A stretch of DNA of 64,000 nt from Ostrinia nubilalis (taxonomy: Eukaryota; Arthropoda; Insecta; Lepidoptera; Crambidae): positions 11,919,001 through 11,983,000 of the forward strand of contig NC_087093.1 of the NCBI RefSeq assembly GCF_963855985.1, in the 5' to 3' direction. A program made the translations under genes and the position numbers. Each line of letters begins with the position of its first letter. Positions within the stretch are counted from its first letter, which is position 1. Of the stretch, positions 33,393-45,300 are shown piece after piece. The notes below the pieces were generated by a model that did not search any database, had not been told where the DNA came from, and saw only the letters and a list, made by a program, of their open reading frames with translations.

Positions 33393-35343
33393 ATGGGCCT
33401 TATTCGAATTGCCACTGTGGTAGAGTTTAAATATTGAGAATTGTTTTAATTAATAAAAACACATAGACTGAAAGACTTAGCATACGAACATCAGCCCCTG
33501 TCTGAAAAACGCAAATTTGAAAAAGTGATAATCAGGCCGAATATGAAAGCGAGCTTTACCTGGTACCTATCTTCAACCACAGTTGAAGTAAGTAATACGA
33601 GTTTATACGCAGTAAAAAAGCGCTAATCTACCACCACCCTTAGTGTGGGGTGAGGCCAGTCGCTAACCGTGGACTTTATGACTTCTATAGGGAAATACAA
33701 TTCGCGCCAATGTGCTCGGTAAATGGAAAAAGTTTGTGCACACACATGTAGTATGGAAGGATGAATGTTGCTAGGCTGTTAAACTGGAAAGTTACGGTGT
33801 TTGTATTGAATTTGTACTCTGTTTTGATAGACTAAACGTCTAATTTTGCAAGGTTAAGACCTAAGTAAAATCTTAACTTCTAAGATTATTTCTTCGTCTT
33901 TTCTTTATTGAAAAGCTTTTCAACGAGCCAAAATTAATTAACTTATATTAGGCGACAAACTGTAAAATTTAAACATTTTAATATCATAAACAGAATTTCA
34001 TTATGGATCTTAACTAGCTCTTATTTTTATGCGGTACAAATTAATATTTGGCGTGATTTTAAATTTTCTCTAGACGCCCAAACAATTAAGAACCGTGTTT
34101 GATGAATATTCTGCAGGTTCAACATCAAAATAGGTACAAATAATGTTTGAAAGATAGTAACGATTAAAACAAAACATGCCAAACTTAACCCTTCAAATGC
34201 GGGTGTACCTACAATAGGTACTTTAGGGGAGTTAGGAGACTTTTCATATTTTTCTCGGGCAACCGATGAGTTTTTTACGTTTACTGCGTCGTAAAGTTAG
34301 TCGTTATAGTTTACGCGACAATGTTACTCTGTGTTTACGTTCCGAATATTAAATTTTCAATGTAACGATCTTAAGGGGATTTATTGCGGGGGACACGATG
34401 CGGTGCTGATAAATTTTGTATTACGCTAGTACGTTATGGATATGTGGGTGGCTTTTAGAATGCTACTGAGTGTATTGATTTGAAAGAAATACTACATCAT
34501 GTATTAACTTAAATACGAATACAGACTGCAACAAACACATGTACACATAAAATTAAAATAAAGTATATGAAGGGCAACGAAAGCTTATGCGGTGGTAATA
34601 GGTTATGGTATCAATATTTTTGATATTTTCATTTGAATTCACACTTAAGTAATGAATGTTACATTAACATGATGTTTGGATTAAATAAGTTAATGTTTTG
34701 GAAATCGTCCCTCAGAGAAAGAAATGTTGAGTTAAAAGTTAAAGCAGGTTTATAAAGATTAGTTTCAATAACATGCAAGCGACAGCTTGTTTAATACATA
34801 CATTTTCTATAATCTATAAAACACACTCACCAACCAAATTAAACTTACAAAAATTAACCCCCGCAATGTATCGCCATTCACTTACGAAACTAATATCGAA
34901 ACAATCGCTAATCTGTCCCTATTTGCCGGCCGTCACGCCCTAGGGATTACGTCCATTGACGCTGTACTGATGGCACTTCAACACAAACACGGTTTTAATC
35001 AATACATCAAACAAGTCTGCAATAATAATTAAAAGCGAATGATTATGTGGAATATTTGCGGAGGACGGGGTCGCCTGAGGCGGTATCACTATTGCATAGT
35101 AAGACGGTGGACCGTGTCATAGAGTATGGGGTACAGAAGGATTTTAGAGGGTTAACTGACTAGTTGGTGATAAATATTTTCCAGTTGCAAAAAAAAATCT
35201 ACTTAAGTAAAGTACGAACTGGTGCAATTTTAAAGTCTGTTTCATTGGTCACCTTAAGTTGATTAATAGTACCGGTATAACAGTGTTAACAGTGTCAAAA
35301 CTATACATGGTTGATGCAAAATTTAGTTTGGTTTTCTCTTTAA

Positions 35344-35462
35344 TCTATACTTATAATAAATCTGTAGAGAGGTCAATTCTGTACATGAAATATATTTTCA
35401 AAATAACTATCAGGGGGTGATTAGTGATCGATACTGATGCCAAAAATGCAATCAGTAAAATT

Positions 35463-35507
<45 letters not shown>

Positions 35508-36127
35508 ATGTTCCTTATAGAAACAAAAACTACTCGACGGATTTTAACGAAACTTGGTACAATTATTCTTCATACTCCTGGGCAGGTTATAGGATACTTA
35601 GGAATTCCCACGGGAACGGGCATTAGCGGGAAAATCCTTTTGTATGAAAAATCTAAACCGCTTAAGTTAGACGCTTGAAATTTGGCAAGCAGGTACCTTA
35701 GTAAACTTAAAGCTTAGTTATAATAGGATATTGCAAAATTCCTACGGGAACGGGAATTAGCGAGAAAAAACATTTGTATGAAAAAATCTAAGCCACGTAA
35801 GATAGACGCTTGAAATTTGGCATGCAGGTACCTTAGTAAATTTAAAGCTTAGTTACAACAGGATATTGCAAAATTCTCACGGGAACGGGAGTTAGCGGGA
35901 AAAAACATTTGTATGAAAAAATCTAAACCGCGTAAGTAAGACGCTTAAAATTTGGCATGCAGGTACCTTAGTAAACTTAAAGCTTAGTTACAACAGGATA
36001 TTGCGAAATTCCAACGGGAACGGGAGTTAGCGGGAAAAAACATTTGTATGAAAAAATCTAAACCGCGTAAGATAGATGAAGGGGGTAAAACGGGATCCAC
36101 GCGTACGAAGTCGCGGGCGGCCGCTAG
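35344..36127 (+). mobile_element. Non-autonomous Helitron, second copy, inverted
   Basis: It starts TCTATACTTATAATAAATCT and ends GCGGGCGGCCGCTAG between host A and T. The order is as in the copy at 5509-6439: AT-rich head, AGGGGGTGATTAGTGATCG, (GACA)n complement tract at 35466-35508, then four units of about 135 bp with GGGAACGGGAGTTAGCGGGA, then the 3' palindromic block. The ORFs inside (35424-35678, 35984-36190) are by-products of the repeat. Confidence 0.85.
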
Positions 36128-36263
36128 TATACTAATAAAGTACTTAATACATATTAAAGAACCAACAAATGAAGAATAATAAGAAATCAAGACTTTTTAG
36201 GCATTCGTAGTAGGTTCGTTAGATGTAGACGCAGCGTCTTGTCACCCCTTGTCAACCCCTTGT

Positions 36264-37187
36264 CGGGTTATTCCGTATTCGACCCACGACAACTCAACCC
36301 ATTTCTTTACTCATCCCAAATTAGTATTCCTAGCTCTACCCATTAAATAATTTCGTTATTCTCCCCAAATGCATTCCTTACTCAACCCAAAGTAAATATA
36401 CCAAAAATAAGTATGAATAGCAAAACAACGTTTACTGTTTTTTCAGAAATTTAATAATGATAAATACATACTAGTATGTAAATTTATTTATAATTAAATA
36501 AAAAAAATAAAAAACATCACCTACATGAAAAAATAATAGATATGAGTACATTTATGTTGATTAACTAAAATATATCAAAAATTTTATTTTATTTTAAGGT
36601 AAATACATAAACAAATTAAGAGGCTCAAAACTTATACCGCGGGATTAGCTGTCCACATGACATTGAATACTTTTATTATTTTTCTTTTGTCATCTCATAC
36701 CGCTTGAAAAAAAAAGATAAAATACATTGTATTATTTAAATTTTTGGACATACATGAACAAGTATCTGGGGAAAAAATTATACGCCATAGCATGGTTATC
36801 ATAAAAAATCACAGTCGTTTGATTTATATTGGATTTACAGTAGATTTTAATTAGTCATTATTTGATTTGTGTCCTTTTGTGAAAACCGTTTTTCAAATAT
36901 TATATTATTGTATCAGAACTCCTGCAGTTTTATTTAATAGAACGATCTTAACACTAAAGTTAACTGAGCTTTAATTTCTAAAAAATATATTTTTATTCTG
37001 ACCGTGCATAAAAATCTTATATTTTTGAAGTGGTTTTAAAATGGGTTGAGCTAGGAATGTTTTTGGGGTGAATAAGGAACATAAAATTAAAAATTTGTTG
37101 TGGGTAGAGTAAGGAACAAAATTGGGTTGAGTAAGGAAAAAATAATGAGTGGGTTGAGTTGTCGTGGGTCGAATACGGAATAACCCG
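36264..37187. mobile_element. 0.92-kb element with mirrored arrays of TGGGTTGAGTAAGGAA
   Basis: Perfect terminal inverted repeats of about 38 bp start CGGGTTATTCCGTATTCGAC. Inside each end lie about six imperfect units of a 16-bp motif, consensus TGGGTTGAGTAAGGAA: reverse-complemented at 36264-36389, direct at 37042-37187. Unit starts are 15-30 bp apart. The middle 650 bp is very AT-rich with no ORF. Arrays of subterminal motifs are typical of transposase-binding regions, so this is most likely a non-autonomous DNA transposon. CTTGT appears near both borders, but the target duplication is not certain. I do not recognise the family. Confidence 0.78.
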
Positions 37188-37669
37188 TCTTGTCAAAAGC
37201 TTCCTTCCAATTCGTTTGTGTGAAAATAAACCTAAAATTCAATTTAAAGCGATGCCCAATGACTTTTCTGGTTATTCCTTAGTCTGTGTCCCTAATCCTT
37301 TGCCCTCGTGTAATCCTGGTCCGCAAGATGATGATTGCGTCCCGCTTTAGTTTACAAAAGGTAATCCTACAGGAACTATTCGGCAATTCTCTCTGTTTGA
37401 TACTAGCGCCATGTTTACGATGTAAATTTTGACTGTAATATCATAAACCTCTTTGATTGGGATCCCAAAGTTTGGGGCTTCTTTGTGCCCATATTAGGCT
37501 TGGGATGGCGGTTATCAATAGAGATAAAGGTATAAGGAATTTGTGAAGTTTCTGAATACGGCCGCAATTTAATTAGAAAGTTCAATTCGTATCGAAATAT
37601 TGGTAAGCCTTAGAGCTGCTTCAAGCAGGTTAATTTAAAAATGAAACATACAAATATTTTATTTTCGTC
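37188..37669. other. Intergenic DNA
   Basis: No gene recognised. A frame at 37159-37350 starts inside the transposon terminus and is not a gene. Confidence 0.3.
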
Positions 37670-37760
37670 GGCCGTTTGGTGTAGTGGTTCAGAACGAACT
37701 GCTATGCTGAGAGGTCCCGGGTTCAATTCCAATTCCGGGTAATTTCATGTCCAATTTCAA
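37670..37760 (+). mobile_element. tRNA-derived SINE (5' head)
   Basis: The A box TGGTGTAGTGG at 37677-37687 and the B box GGTTCAATTCC at 37720-37730 are spaced as in a tRNA. The intervening sequence and lack of a closed acceptor stem show a SINE head and not a functional tRNA. The body after the B box is AT-rich and its end is not defined. Confidence 0.7.
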
Positions 37761-37796
37761 AGTTAGCTGTTGAAGCTATTATATCGATTTGCTAGA

Positions 37797-37919
37797 GCTG
37801 AGTTGCACCATCTTACTTTAACTTTGACAAACGTCAAAAGTCTGTCGAACTCGATACAAAAAGCTCCGGTTAATGTTATATTGTTATGGTTGAAATAGAG
37901 TGGTGCAACTCAGTCTTAA
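37797..37919. mobile_element. Tourist-like MITE, copy 3
   Basis: GCTGAGTTGCACCATCTTAC at the left and GGTGCAACTCAGTC at the right, with internal ACGTCAAAAGTCTGTC and CTCCGGTTAATGTTATA. More diverged in its right half than the other copies. Confidence 0.8.
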
Positions 37920-38589
37920 TTTTGCCCTGCCTGATCTCGATTATTACCCAGGTCTAAATTGTTGTTAATTTCGCTATCTCCACATAAAACGAGTTAAATC
38001 TTAAACACAAAGACTTATCTCATAGCCTGGGTAAGCCGCAGGCAAACGCTTGCTAATAAATTCAGGTAAAATGTTTATTCTCAAATGAAGCCATTATCTT
38101 AAGACTAATGTTAAGACACATTAATTAGCCGACCTGATAAATGGAGGGGAGCCCTCCCAGAGGATCCGGCCCTCACAATCTATCAATATGTTTCAGAGGA
38201 TTTAAGTACGAGGATTCGTAATTACCTACGTATCACAATGGAAAGGATAATGTATGTTTGTTCGGTCCTTACTCTTAACAATGTAGACATTACTTTTATT
38301 GCGATATTTGTAACAATTAAAAGGCAATAGAAGCCACTTGATAAAGAAATTGAATAATAAGGTAAACAACTTTTATATCATGGAACTGTGGCTTAAAAAT
38401 TTTGGTCTTCTAAAAACATTGGATAGAAGAATAGGCTGTCTGTCAAAACTGCTTTATCTTACACAAAAGTCAAATTAAACCCGCCCACGTCTAATAAAAC
38501 ACTCATCAGAATAATTACAACGTAGTCCAATGTTTATTAAGAAAGGGTTCGCCGTATGGCTGCCGAAAGTACTATAAAAAGTCCTTTAA
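37920..38589. other. Intergenic DNA
   Basis: No gene or shared repeat recognised. Confidence 0.3.
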
Positions 38590-39276
38590 GGATTTGTCAC
38601 ACTGAATGCGATATGCGTTCTGACCGCAGAACGCAGTGAACGCAGCCCGAATCATGTATGAAAAACAAAGTTAGTCAGGGCAACGGTCAGCGGTCCGGGA
38701 AAGACAATCTGTCAGCGGTCGTGACAAGGTTCTGTCAAAGGTGAGGTATTTGTTCTTTTTTTTAAGTTCTTAAGGCACGTACTTATTGACCGAAATCGCA
38801 CCTGATACATATCTGCTTTGTATCCACCCACAAAGTGGACCGAGGACATCATAAAGGTAGCAGGAAAGCGCCGGACGCAGGCCGCTACCAACCGGGTAAC
38901 ATGGAAAGCATTGGGGGAGGCCTATGTTCAGCAGTGGACATTCTATGGCTGAGATGATGATGATGACATATCTGCTTTGTAAGTTTTTTTTATGCAAGAC
39001 AAGGCAGGTATTTGACCGCAATCGCACCTGATGTTAAGTGAGATGCAGTCTAGGATGGTACATATCTGCCCTGTAAGTGCCTATTAACTCTCGCCTTGAA
39101 AAGGCCCGGATTATAGTGTCTATTCATTCTCGCCTTAAAAATACCTCTGTGCACGATACAAAACGATCGCATCGATACAAAATGTATAGAGACCGACAAT
39201 GTTGTTGTTCATGATGCGGGTTGCGTTCACTTTGACCTGACCGCAGAACGCAAAACACATCCAGTGTGGCAAATCC
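38590..39276. mobile_element. Inverted-repeat DNA element with a nested LINE tail
   Basis: The left end (GGATTTGTCACACTGAATGC...GCGTTCTGACCGCAGAACGC) and the right end (GACCGCAGAACGCAAAACAC...CCAGTGTGGCAAATCC) are inverted copies over about 60 bp. CCTTTA stands outside each end. Inside are blocks such as ACCGCAATCGCACCTGATGT and GAGATGCAGTCTAGGATGGT that look like another lepidopteran repeat, and the RTE insertion at 38823-38965. No transposase is visible. Frames at 38770-39027 and 39124-39375 are by-products. Confidence 0.65.
38823..38965 (+). mobile_element. RTE-type LINE tail with 16-bp target duplication
   Basis: ACATATCTGCTTTGTA occurs at 38807-38822 and again at 38966-38981. Between them are the last RTE codons (GTGGACCGAGGACATCATAA, AGGTAGCAGGAAAGCGCCGG and on to TATGGCTGA) and the GATGATGATGAT tail. 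A clean insertion of 143 bp. Confidence 0.92.
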
Positions 39277-40398
39277 TTTACAGCGCCCCTTCGCAGCAAA
39301 CCACTGCTCTTTTGTGCGGATGCGTATTATGCCGTCAAAAACATGCGGAACCCTGCACCAGATACTCAGAAACAATGCGTGTTTTGATAAAATAACGTTT
39401 TCTGATGAGGGTCTTACAATTGAGCACTTTTGGAGGCGGGTTTTGAAACTTTTATTTTCGTTCTGAAGGACCCTGTTTGGAAGAGCCCGGTACTTGTATT
39501 GACGGGCTCATTCTATTCACGAACGGGGTTTTTGTTGGACGGACTTTTGGAAAAATAAGTAATGTCATTATTTTCAGACTTACGAAGATGATCACAAATT
39601 AAAGTATGAATAAGCATTCATTCATTTTTCCGCACAACTCCCAAAAGGTCCAGTAGGTAGGAAATATCGCACGCTTTTGGATATCCCAATCTTCAATTTT
39701 CCGCAATGTGTAAATATGGCACCTAATGTTCCATGAGTCACTGTTGCAACGCTGCATCCTCATCTTGGAAGAGTTATCCGAAGCTATAAATGAACTCTTA
39801 TAGATAAAAGAAACTATTTCCCGTCCGATAGAAAAGCACAAAGATAGGTAGGTACCTTGAAAACCATTCTATGACCACTACGGTACCTACTTAAAGATAC
39901 GACCACTAAACGTATAAAAGAACTCTTTTCACGACTCAACCAGTACACAGTTTGGCAAACTATACAAAATACCACATACATCCAAACAGGAAGAAAGTCG
40001 TTTTCTCAAGCGTCGGGCGGTTTAATATCCCACAGGAGTAAACTGCAATTTCAGACAGCGGGCTATGCAAACAAAAATATTATAAGCAGGCTATAATAAT
40101 AAAGATGCCTTAGCCACAAAATAGTAATGGACAGAAGGCAATCTACGTACAAAGTGCGCTCGACTAACGCACACATAGACACCGCTCACGTAAGGGTTAT
40201 GTCGGACCATCTAGGACCAGTGCGAACGCGAGTGAAACGCGTCTGTAAAAGCGAACATGACTTTGTGGCCTTGTAAAAAACATTTTTACAATTTATAATA
40301 GGTATTTAATGCAGTACCTGTAAGCTGTTTAAGCCTTGTGTTCAATAATCGAACGAGGTATGTAAATACAAATTAATCGCATCACCTCTCGTCTTATT
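39277..40398. other. Intergenic DNA
   Basis: No exon recognised. Small ORFs at 39266-39466 and 39599-39841 have no family features. Confidence 0.3.
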
Positions 40399-41096
40399 CA
40401 CAAAGACGCGCCCCACCAATTTTTGGTCGAGGGAAGCGCGGGGTGCGGGGAGTTTGATCCGAGCAATCCGAGCGTCATTATTAGGGTCCGTGGCCGAGTC
40501 CCCCAGTATTCGACGCACCCGTGGTTGAAGCCCCCGATTTAAATAAATTTACTATCATACTTTTTTCGGCTTTTGCACTAAGTACAGTCAACGAAAACCA
40601 TGCATGTTTGACGCTATTTAAAATGATGTATTTATTTTTTTGTTAAAAATACTTAAAACTTTTATAATTAAAACTTTTATTTGTAGTTAGTTAAATGTAG
40701 AGAAAGTAGAGTTATTTTAAAGACTGGTTGTTACAATTATTTTGATTAGGTAAAACGATTTACATGTTATTATAGGTAAATAAAACCTATGACAAAATAT
40801 GATAGGTTAAAATAAAACCTATTATATTTTTAGGTATCACTATGGTAAAATAATATTAAACATTTATTTGTACGATCAGTATAAATATTTATTCGTTTAT
40901 AAATATTTTTGTGACTGACTGTACATTTGATTAAAAATTGCTTCTATCTGACCGGGGGCGTCGACCACGGGTGCGTCGAACACAGGGGGACTCGGCCACG
41001 GACCCCATTATTATAGTGTGTGTGCACTCATGGATAATTTAGCGTGTACCGATAACACTCAAAAATAGCGAAAGAATGGTGGGGCGCGTCTTCGTG
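40399..41096. mobile_element. Outer inverted-repeat element (CACAAAGACGCGCCCCACCA)
   Basis: CACAAAGACGCGCCCCACCA at 40399-40418 is mirrored by TGGTGGGGCGCGTCTTCGTG at 41078-41097. Once the inner element at 40484-41005 is removed it would be a MITE of about 170 bp. Its target duplication is not evident. Confidence 0.6.
40484..41005. mobile_element. 522-bp DNA transposon with 8-bp target duplication
   Basis: Terminal inverted repeats of about 57 bp begin GGGTCCGTGGCCGAGTCCCC and contain TTCGACGCACCCGTGGT. CATTATTA stands on both sides (40476-40483 and 41006-41013). An 8-bp duplication fits the hAT or P superfamilies. The AT-rich centre of about 400 bp has no ORF, so the element is non-autonomous. 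It sits inside the outer element at 40399-41096 and was therefore inserted later. Confidence 0.85.
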
Positions 41097-41125
41097 GATG
41101 AAACGATCCATACATGCATGAGATT

Positions 41126-41271
41126 CGCCCGTATTCACAAACGATGTTTGCTTAAGTGAAGCAGCAAATCGAACGCACAGCGTTGAATAGAGCTCTGTGA
41201 TTGGTTCGTGTGTCACCCTGTGCGTCCACGCGCACTGTGAGAACTCATAGTAATGTTTGTGTATACGGGCG
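41126..41271. mobile_element. MITE, TIR CGCCCGTATTCAC, copy 2
   Basis: CGCCCGTATTCACAAACGAT at the left and TTTGTGTATACGGGCG at the right, around CGCACAGCGTTGAATAGAGC and TGATTGGTTCGTGTGTCACC. It is very close to the copy at 42882-43027. Confidence 0.85.
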
Positions 41272-42881
41272 ATTGTCTTCTGATCATTTTTATTTTGTGC
41301 TCAGCAAACTCCCAGACGGCGCGCTATAAGTACCTATAACAATTTAAAGCTGAAGTTTGCGTCTAATAAACTACCAAGCTGTTTTCCTATAAAGACTATT
41401 GCTTAAGTTTTGATAGAAATTTTCAGTTGACTGCTTTGGTGAGAGTTACGTGGTTTATTTTAACCTGATTTGTTTATGTTTGGTACAATTGGCTGGATGG
41501 TGAAACTAACAGATCAAGTACTAACTTTTATTTTTTATACAGATAATTTTGATCTTATAATTAAAAGATGTTCCTCCAAATCAATACATGCAACTGTCCA
41601 AAACCCGAATGTGAGAATGCACATTTATATCAGAAGTTATGGATCTATTTATGTCCTTTCATTGCTTATGTGGCTATATAGATCTACAAGTTTAGCTTAG
41701 TTTGAGTTTGGTAAGATATATTATTATGTTGTTGGTTAAAACATAACAACAAACGCAACACAACGTCTTATCATGGGAAACGAGCCATATACCTAATTAT
41801 TATCGAATCCTCACAAAAACAAAAGCCGCCCGCCATCATATAACGCCGCGTTCACACTGAGCGCAACGTCATCTGCACCTCATCAAAATATCACGTTACG
41901 AATCACGGGCTCATTCCGGGCCCAATTATATCCGCTCATTTTCCGACTCATTCCCCGGTGTAATGATCACGTGGTGATTTTGACAGTTGCCCTGTCTCTG
42001 CCACTCGCTGTTTTAAGGCTGGGCGCACAGTGAGTAGAGCGTTCTAAGTTACATCAGAATATTGTTATTTTAATTAAATGTATGGAATGACCGACATATT
42101 ACGAAATGACGCTGATAATTAAATAATATTTAGAAGGCGGTTTTCGATAATAAAGAGAAGATAGTATTATTTTTTACTACTGAACCTTAAAATATGCCTT
42201 ATTATTATGCGAGTCTCACAGTTAAGGATTTGCAGGACATAAATTAAACTTCTTCTTCTTGTCGTGTAGACAACAAACCTAAACATAGTGTTAGCCCAAA
42301 ACTCAGTTAAAGAGTGGCGTTGTCAGTAGCATACATTAAATCTTCTTTCGTGCTGGGACGTGTAAAAGTGCTTTTTTTAAGCCTATTTACAGAAATAAAT
42401 GAGTTTTATGAGTTTTGAGTTTTTTTATGAGTTTTTATGCAGTTGATTGGGTATGATAAATGATGATAAATTAAACGAGAAAATCTGCAGTGATGTTCAT
42501 AATTATTAAAAATCTGATAACTCCCATTTCCAAGCCATAGGTGGAAACCACTATAGTATTTCAATTGGAAAAGTTAATGAAAATATTTTTATTTTCCCAA
42601 AGCAACGTGTCAATTTTCTTACAGTGTACTCCGCCCCTAATCTTAAACGGTAGGTACCTACAATGCAAATGTCAGTTGTTAGCATGCATTGCGCGAAGCC
42701 GGCCGTCTAATTACGTCCTTGTCAAGGCCCTATCATGGGCCCATGAATATTTGGGACTCAATGACGATGATAACGAAGGTAGAACTGCGCGAATGGTCTC
42801 TAAGACGCGGAGACGTTATGGTAATAGGGTACCTTTATAATGGTGGGTTTTGGTACCTACCCTGTTGAGGTACAGAAGTAA
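41272..42881. other. Gene-free stretch
   Basis: No exon recognised. A GC-richer island lies at about 41850-42030. Frames at 41470-41700 and 42541-42840 show no family features. Confidence 0.3.
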
Positions 42882-43027
42882 CGCCCGTATTCACAAATGA
42901 TGCTTGTTTAAGTGAAGCAGCAAATCGAACGCACAGCGTTGAATAGAGCTCTATTATTGGTTCGTGTGTCACCCTGTGCGTCCACGCGCGCTGTGAGACC
43001 TCATAGTAATGTTTGTGAATACAGGCG
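42882..43027. mobile_element. MITE, TIR CGCCCGTATTCAC, copy 3
   Basis: Same structure as 41126-41271, with CGCCCGTATTCACAAATGAT and TGTTTGTGAATACAGGCG at the ends. The 68-codon frame read across it on the minus strand is also found in the other copy and is not a gene. Confidence 0.85.
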
Positions 43028-45178
43028 TAAAACATCCACAACCTCTAGGTAGGCTCTAGACTAAGTTAAAAGAGGTCTACTATTAAATTGACGATGTTAA
43101 GAATCGACAAATTTTATTTCCTGAAAACATAAAAGAGCAAAAACCTACACATTAAAGCTACAATATTACAGTTCTATCCGTGCCTTAAGTGGGAATTTTT
43201 AACCTATGAAAAATATTGAAATTAAAAACAAAAAGTTATTCATTTATCTTAGTAAACTTATGGCAACTAATTCAAGCAACAGTGTGAATACATCTATCCC
43301 TTTCTAAGCCGTCGGGAAACTAATTTCAACTTTTTACTGAATGCAGAATAAAATACGAATACACAATATTATACCAGTTTAGAATTTATTGAAGTGGCAG
43401 TTAGGGGACGTAGTTAAATTAGTTCTTCAGGCATCTGAAATCGACGGAGCAAGTTCTCCCGCCTTCCCCCACCCCCATTCACTGGGAAACGGGCATACAT
43501 TAAAAGTTTACGGGGAAAATATCAACATACTTATTTCCAGACAGTCTAAAATGGCCGATGCATTGCATGTTTTGGAAACAAGTTTCTGGAATATTCCAGA
43601 ATTTTCAACACAGACAGATGTTGTAGATCATTAAATACGTTATTGTTAGGGACTTATCCGCCATTGTGTTGTGATTTATTCATTTTTAAGGGCCACCTGA
43701 AGGGATTTATTTTTGTTATTATAAAGAACGCGAAATAAAATTTTGAGGTATTCATTTCATTCAGTCTTAGAATTCCGTTTAAGAATAAAATCATGAAGCA
43801 ATTTTCATTTTAAGTATATTATACTTAAAATGAATATTTTTATAATTTTTATACTTTTATTAAGAGTGAGCTATCTAATACCTTTATAAACGCAAAAAAT
43901 ATGAGCAGGTATAGATATTTTGTCGCTCTTTTATGCAAAAACTACTTGACCGATTTTCATGAAACTTTATAAACATTTCATTTGACATTAACATTGACAC
44001 GTTTTATTAAAAAAAAAACAGATCAAATCATTGACAAAACACATCAAAGATAAATAACCATTTCACTTTCCCTTGTTATAGCATGTTATAACCCCATCTC
44101 ACCCCATAAATTCGACGTCAATAGTGCAATATACCTTTATTAGCACCAACACTATGAAGAGCACTTTCGAATTTCAAACTATTCCTCCCACAATAATTGA
44201 CTTTAGCCCACCCTGTATAAGAGGCAACAGCTAATCTACATTCGCAAATGTATAATGGCAATACTGCGTAACACGACCAGTATAAATCGACCTCCATATC
44301 TACTAAGTTACGCTAGTCCGCTAAACAATAAAAACAAAAACTGCGGTTAAAAAAACAGACTTCAAAAACTAAACCAACTCCAAAAAAGTATCATAAAAAG
44401 TAGAAATTATGAAAAGGAAAAACCGACCGGTTTTTAAAGAGGTTTCTTTTATAATTTTTCTTTATTACAAAAAATAACGGGTTGTGTTTCCGCAACTGAC
44501 AAAACAAAGTCAATGATATGACTTTGTTGATTAAAAATCACTTTCACATGTTTTCTAATTGTTGTGAAAAATCGAGATCCCTGCCACCGACATTTTAGAT
44601 AAGTCGTCTCAATAATAACAATAGCAAAATAAGGGAGATCAACATAAAGTAGTCGGATACGTTGTGCGTACTCGCAACATTCGTCTGTAAAATAATCAAG
44701 TTACGCGAAATGAAGGGTCGTATCTAGGACAGGTAATAAATAAGTTTATACACCAATCGCTTTCCCATTGTTCCTGTAAATTAAACGGGAATCAACTTGT
44801 AGCGTTTAATATGTGATTAAGTAATGTTTGGTCGACGTAGGATGAAGATTAACAATCTTCTACCCTTTAATTATTCTGTATATGGGAACGAGACTGTTGA
44901 ATTTGAGAAAGCAAGTAAGTTAATTAACTACAATGGAAAATTAACATTTTGTAATTAAACTTTCTGTATGAGCTCGCTACAAATGGTATGGAAAAAGAAA
45001 CGAGTCTTTTTCCCGGGAGAAAACCACGTCTAAAAATAACTTCCTTTTTATCTCAATAAGTTAAGAGCTCGATATTTACTGTTGGAATATTTTTGTGTTA
45101 TTACCTTAATGTGGAATACTTTATTTGTTTTACCTAACAGGTTTTAACATCTATTGAACGAATACCTACAGTCTGTTG
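43028..45178. other. Gene-free stretch
   Basis: No exon recognised. At 43880-43980 the sequence around AAAACTACTTGACCGATTTT resembles the interior of lepidopteran Helitron-type repeats, but no ends could be set. ACCCTGTATAAG at 44214 resembles a MITE terminus without a partner. Confidence 0.3.
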
Positions 45179-45300
45179 TCGTCGTCGTTTCAGCCAAATG
45201 ACGTCCACTGCTGGACAAAGGCCTCCTCCAAGGTTTTCCACAATGCACGGTCCTGCGCTGCCCGCATCCAGGCTCTTCCCGCGACCTTTACGAGATCTGT
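45179..45300 (-). mobile_element. RTE-like LINE tail, minus strand
   Basis: On the minus strand: GTAAAGGTCGCGGGAAGAGC, then CTGGATGCGGGCAGCGCAGG, GGAGGCCTTTGTCCAGCAGT and GGACGTCATTTGGCTGA, followed by AACGACGACGAC. It is closest to the variant at 27034-27115. The frame at 45190-45441 includes it. Confidence 0.78.

Larger units (their letters stand above)
31012..35343. other. Gene-free stretch
   Basis: No exon recognised. GC-richer islands lie at about 31300-31640 and 34860-35110. A bipartite TTATCG-rich block at 32480-32560 (CGATAAAATCTTATCGATGA and similar) is a short palindromic feature. Two RTE tails are listed separately. The ORF at 31795-32067 runs into the RTE tail and is not a gene. 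Confidence 0.35.

Noticed and set aside
35466..35508. Tetranucleotide run as a possible CRISPR or independent satellite
   Set aside because: It is a simple (GACA)n tract that forms part of the Helitron; there are no spacers.
37670..37745. Possible functional tRNA gene
   Set aside because: A and B boxes are good, but the ends do not pair into a 7-bp acceptor stem; classed as a SINE head.
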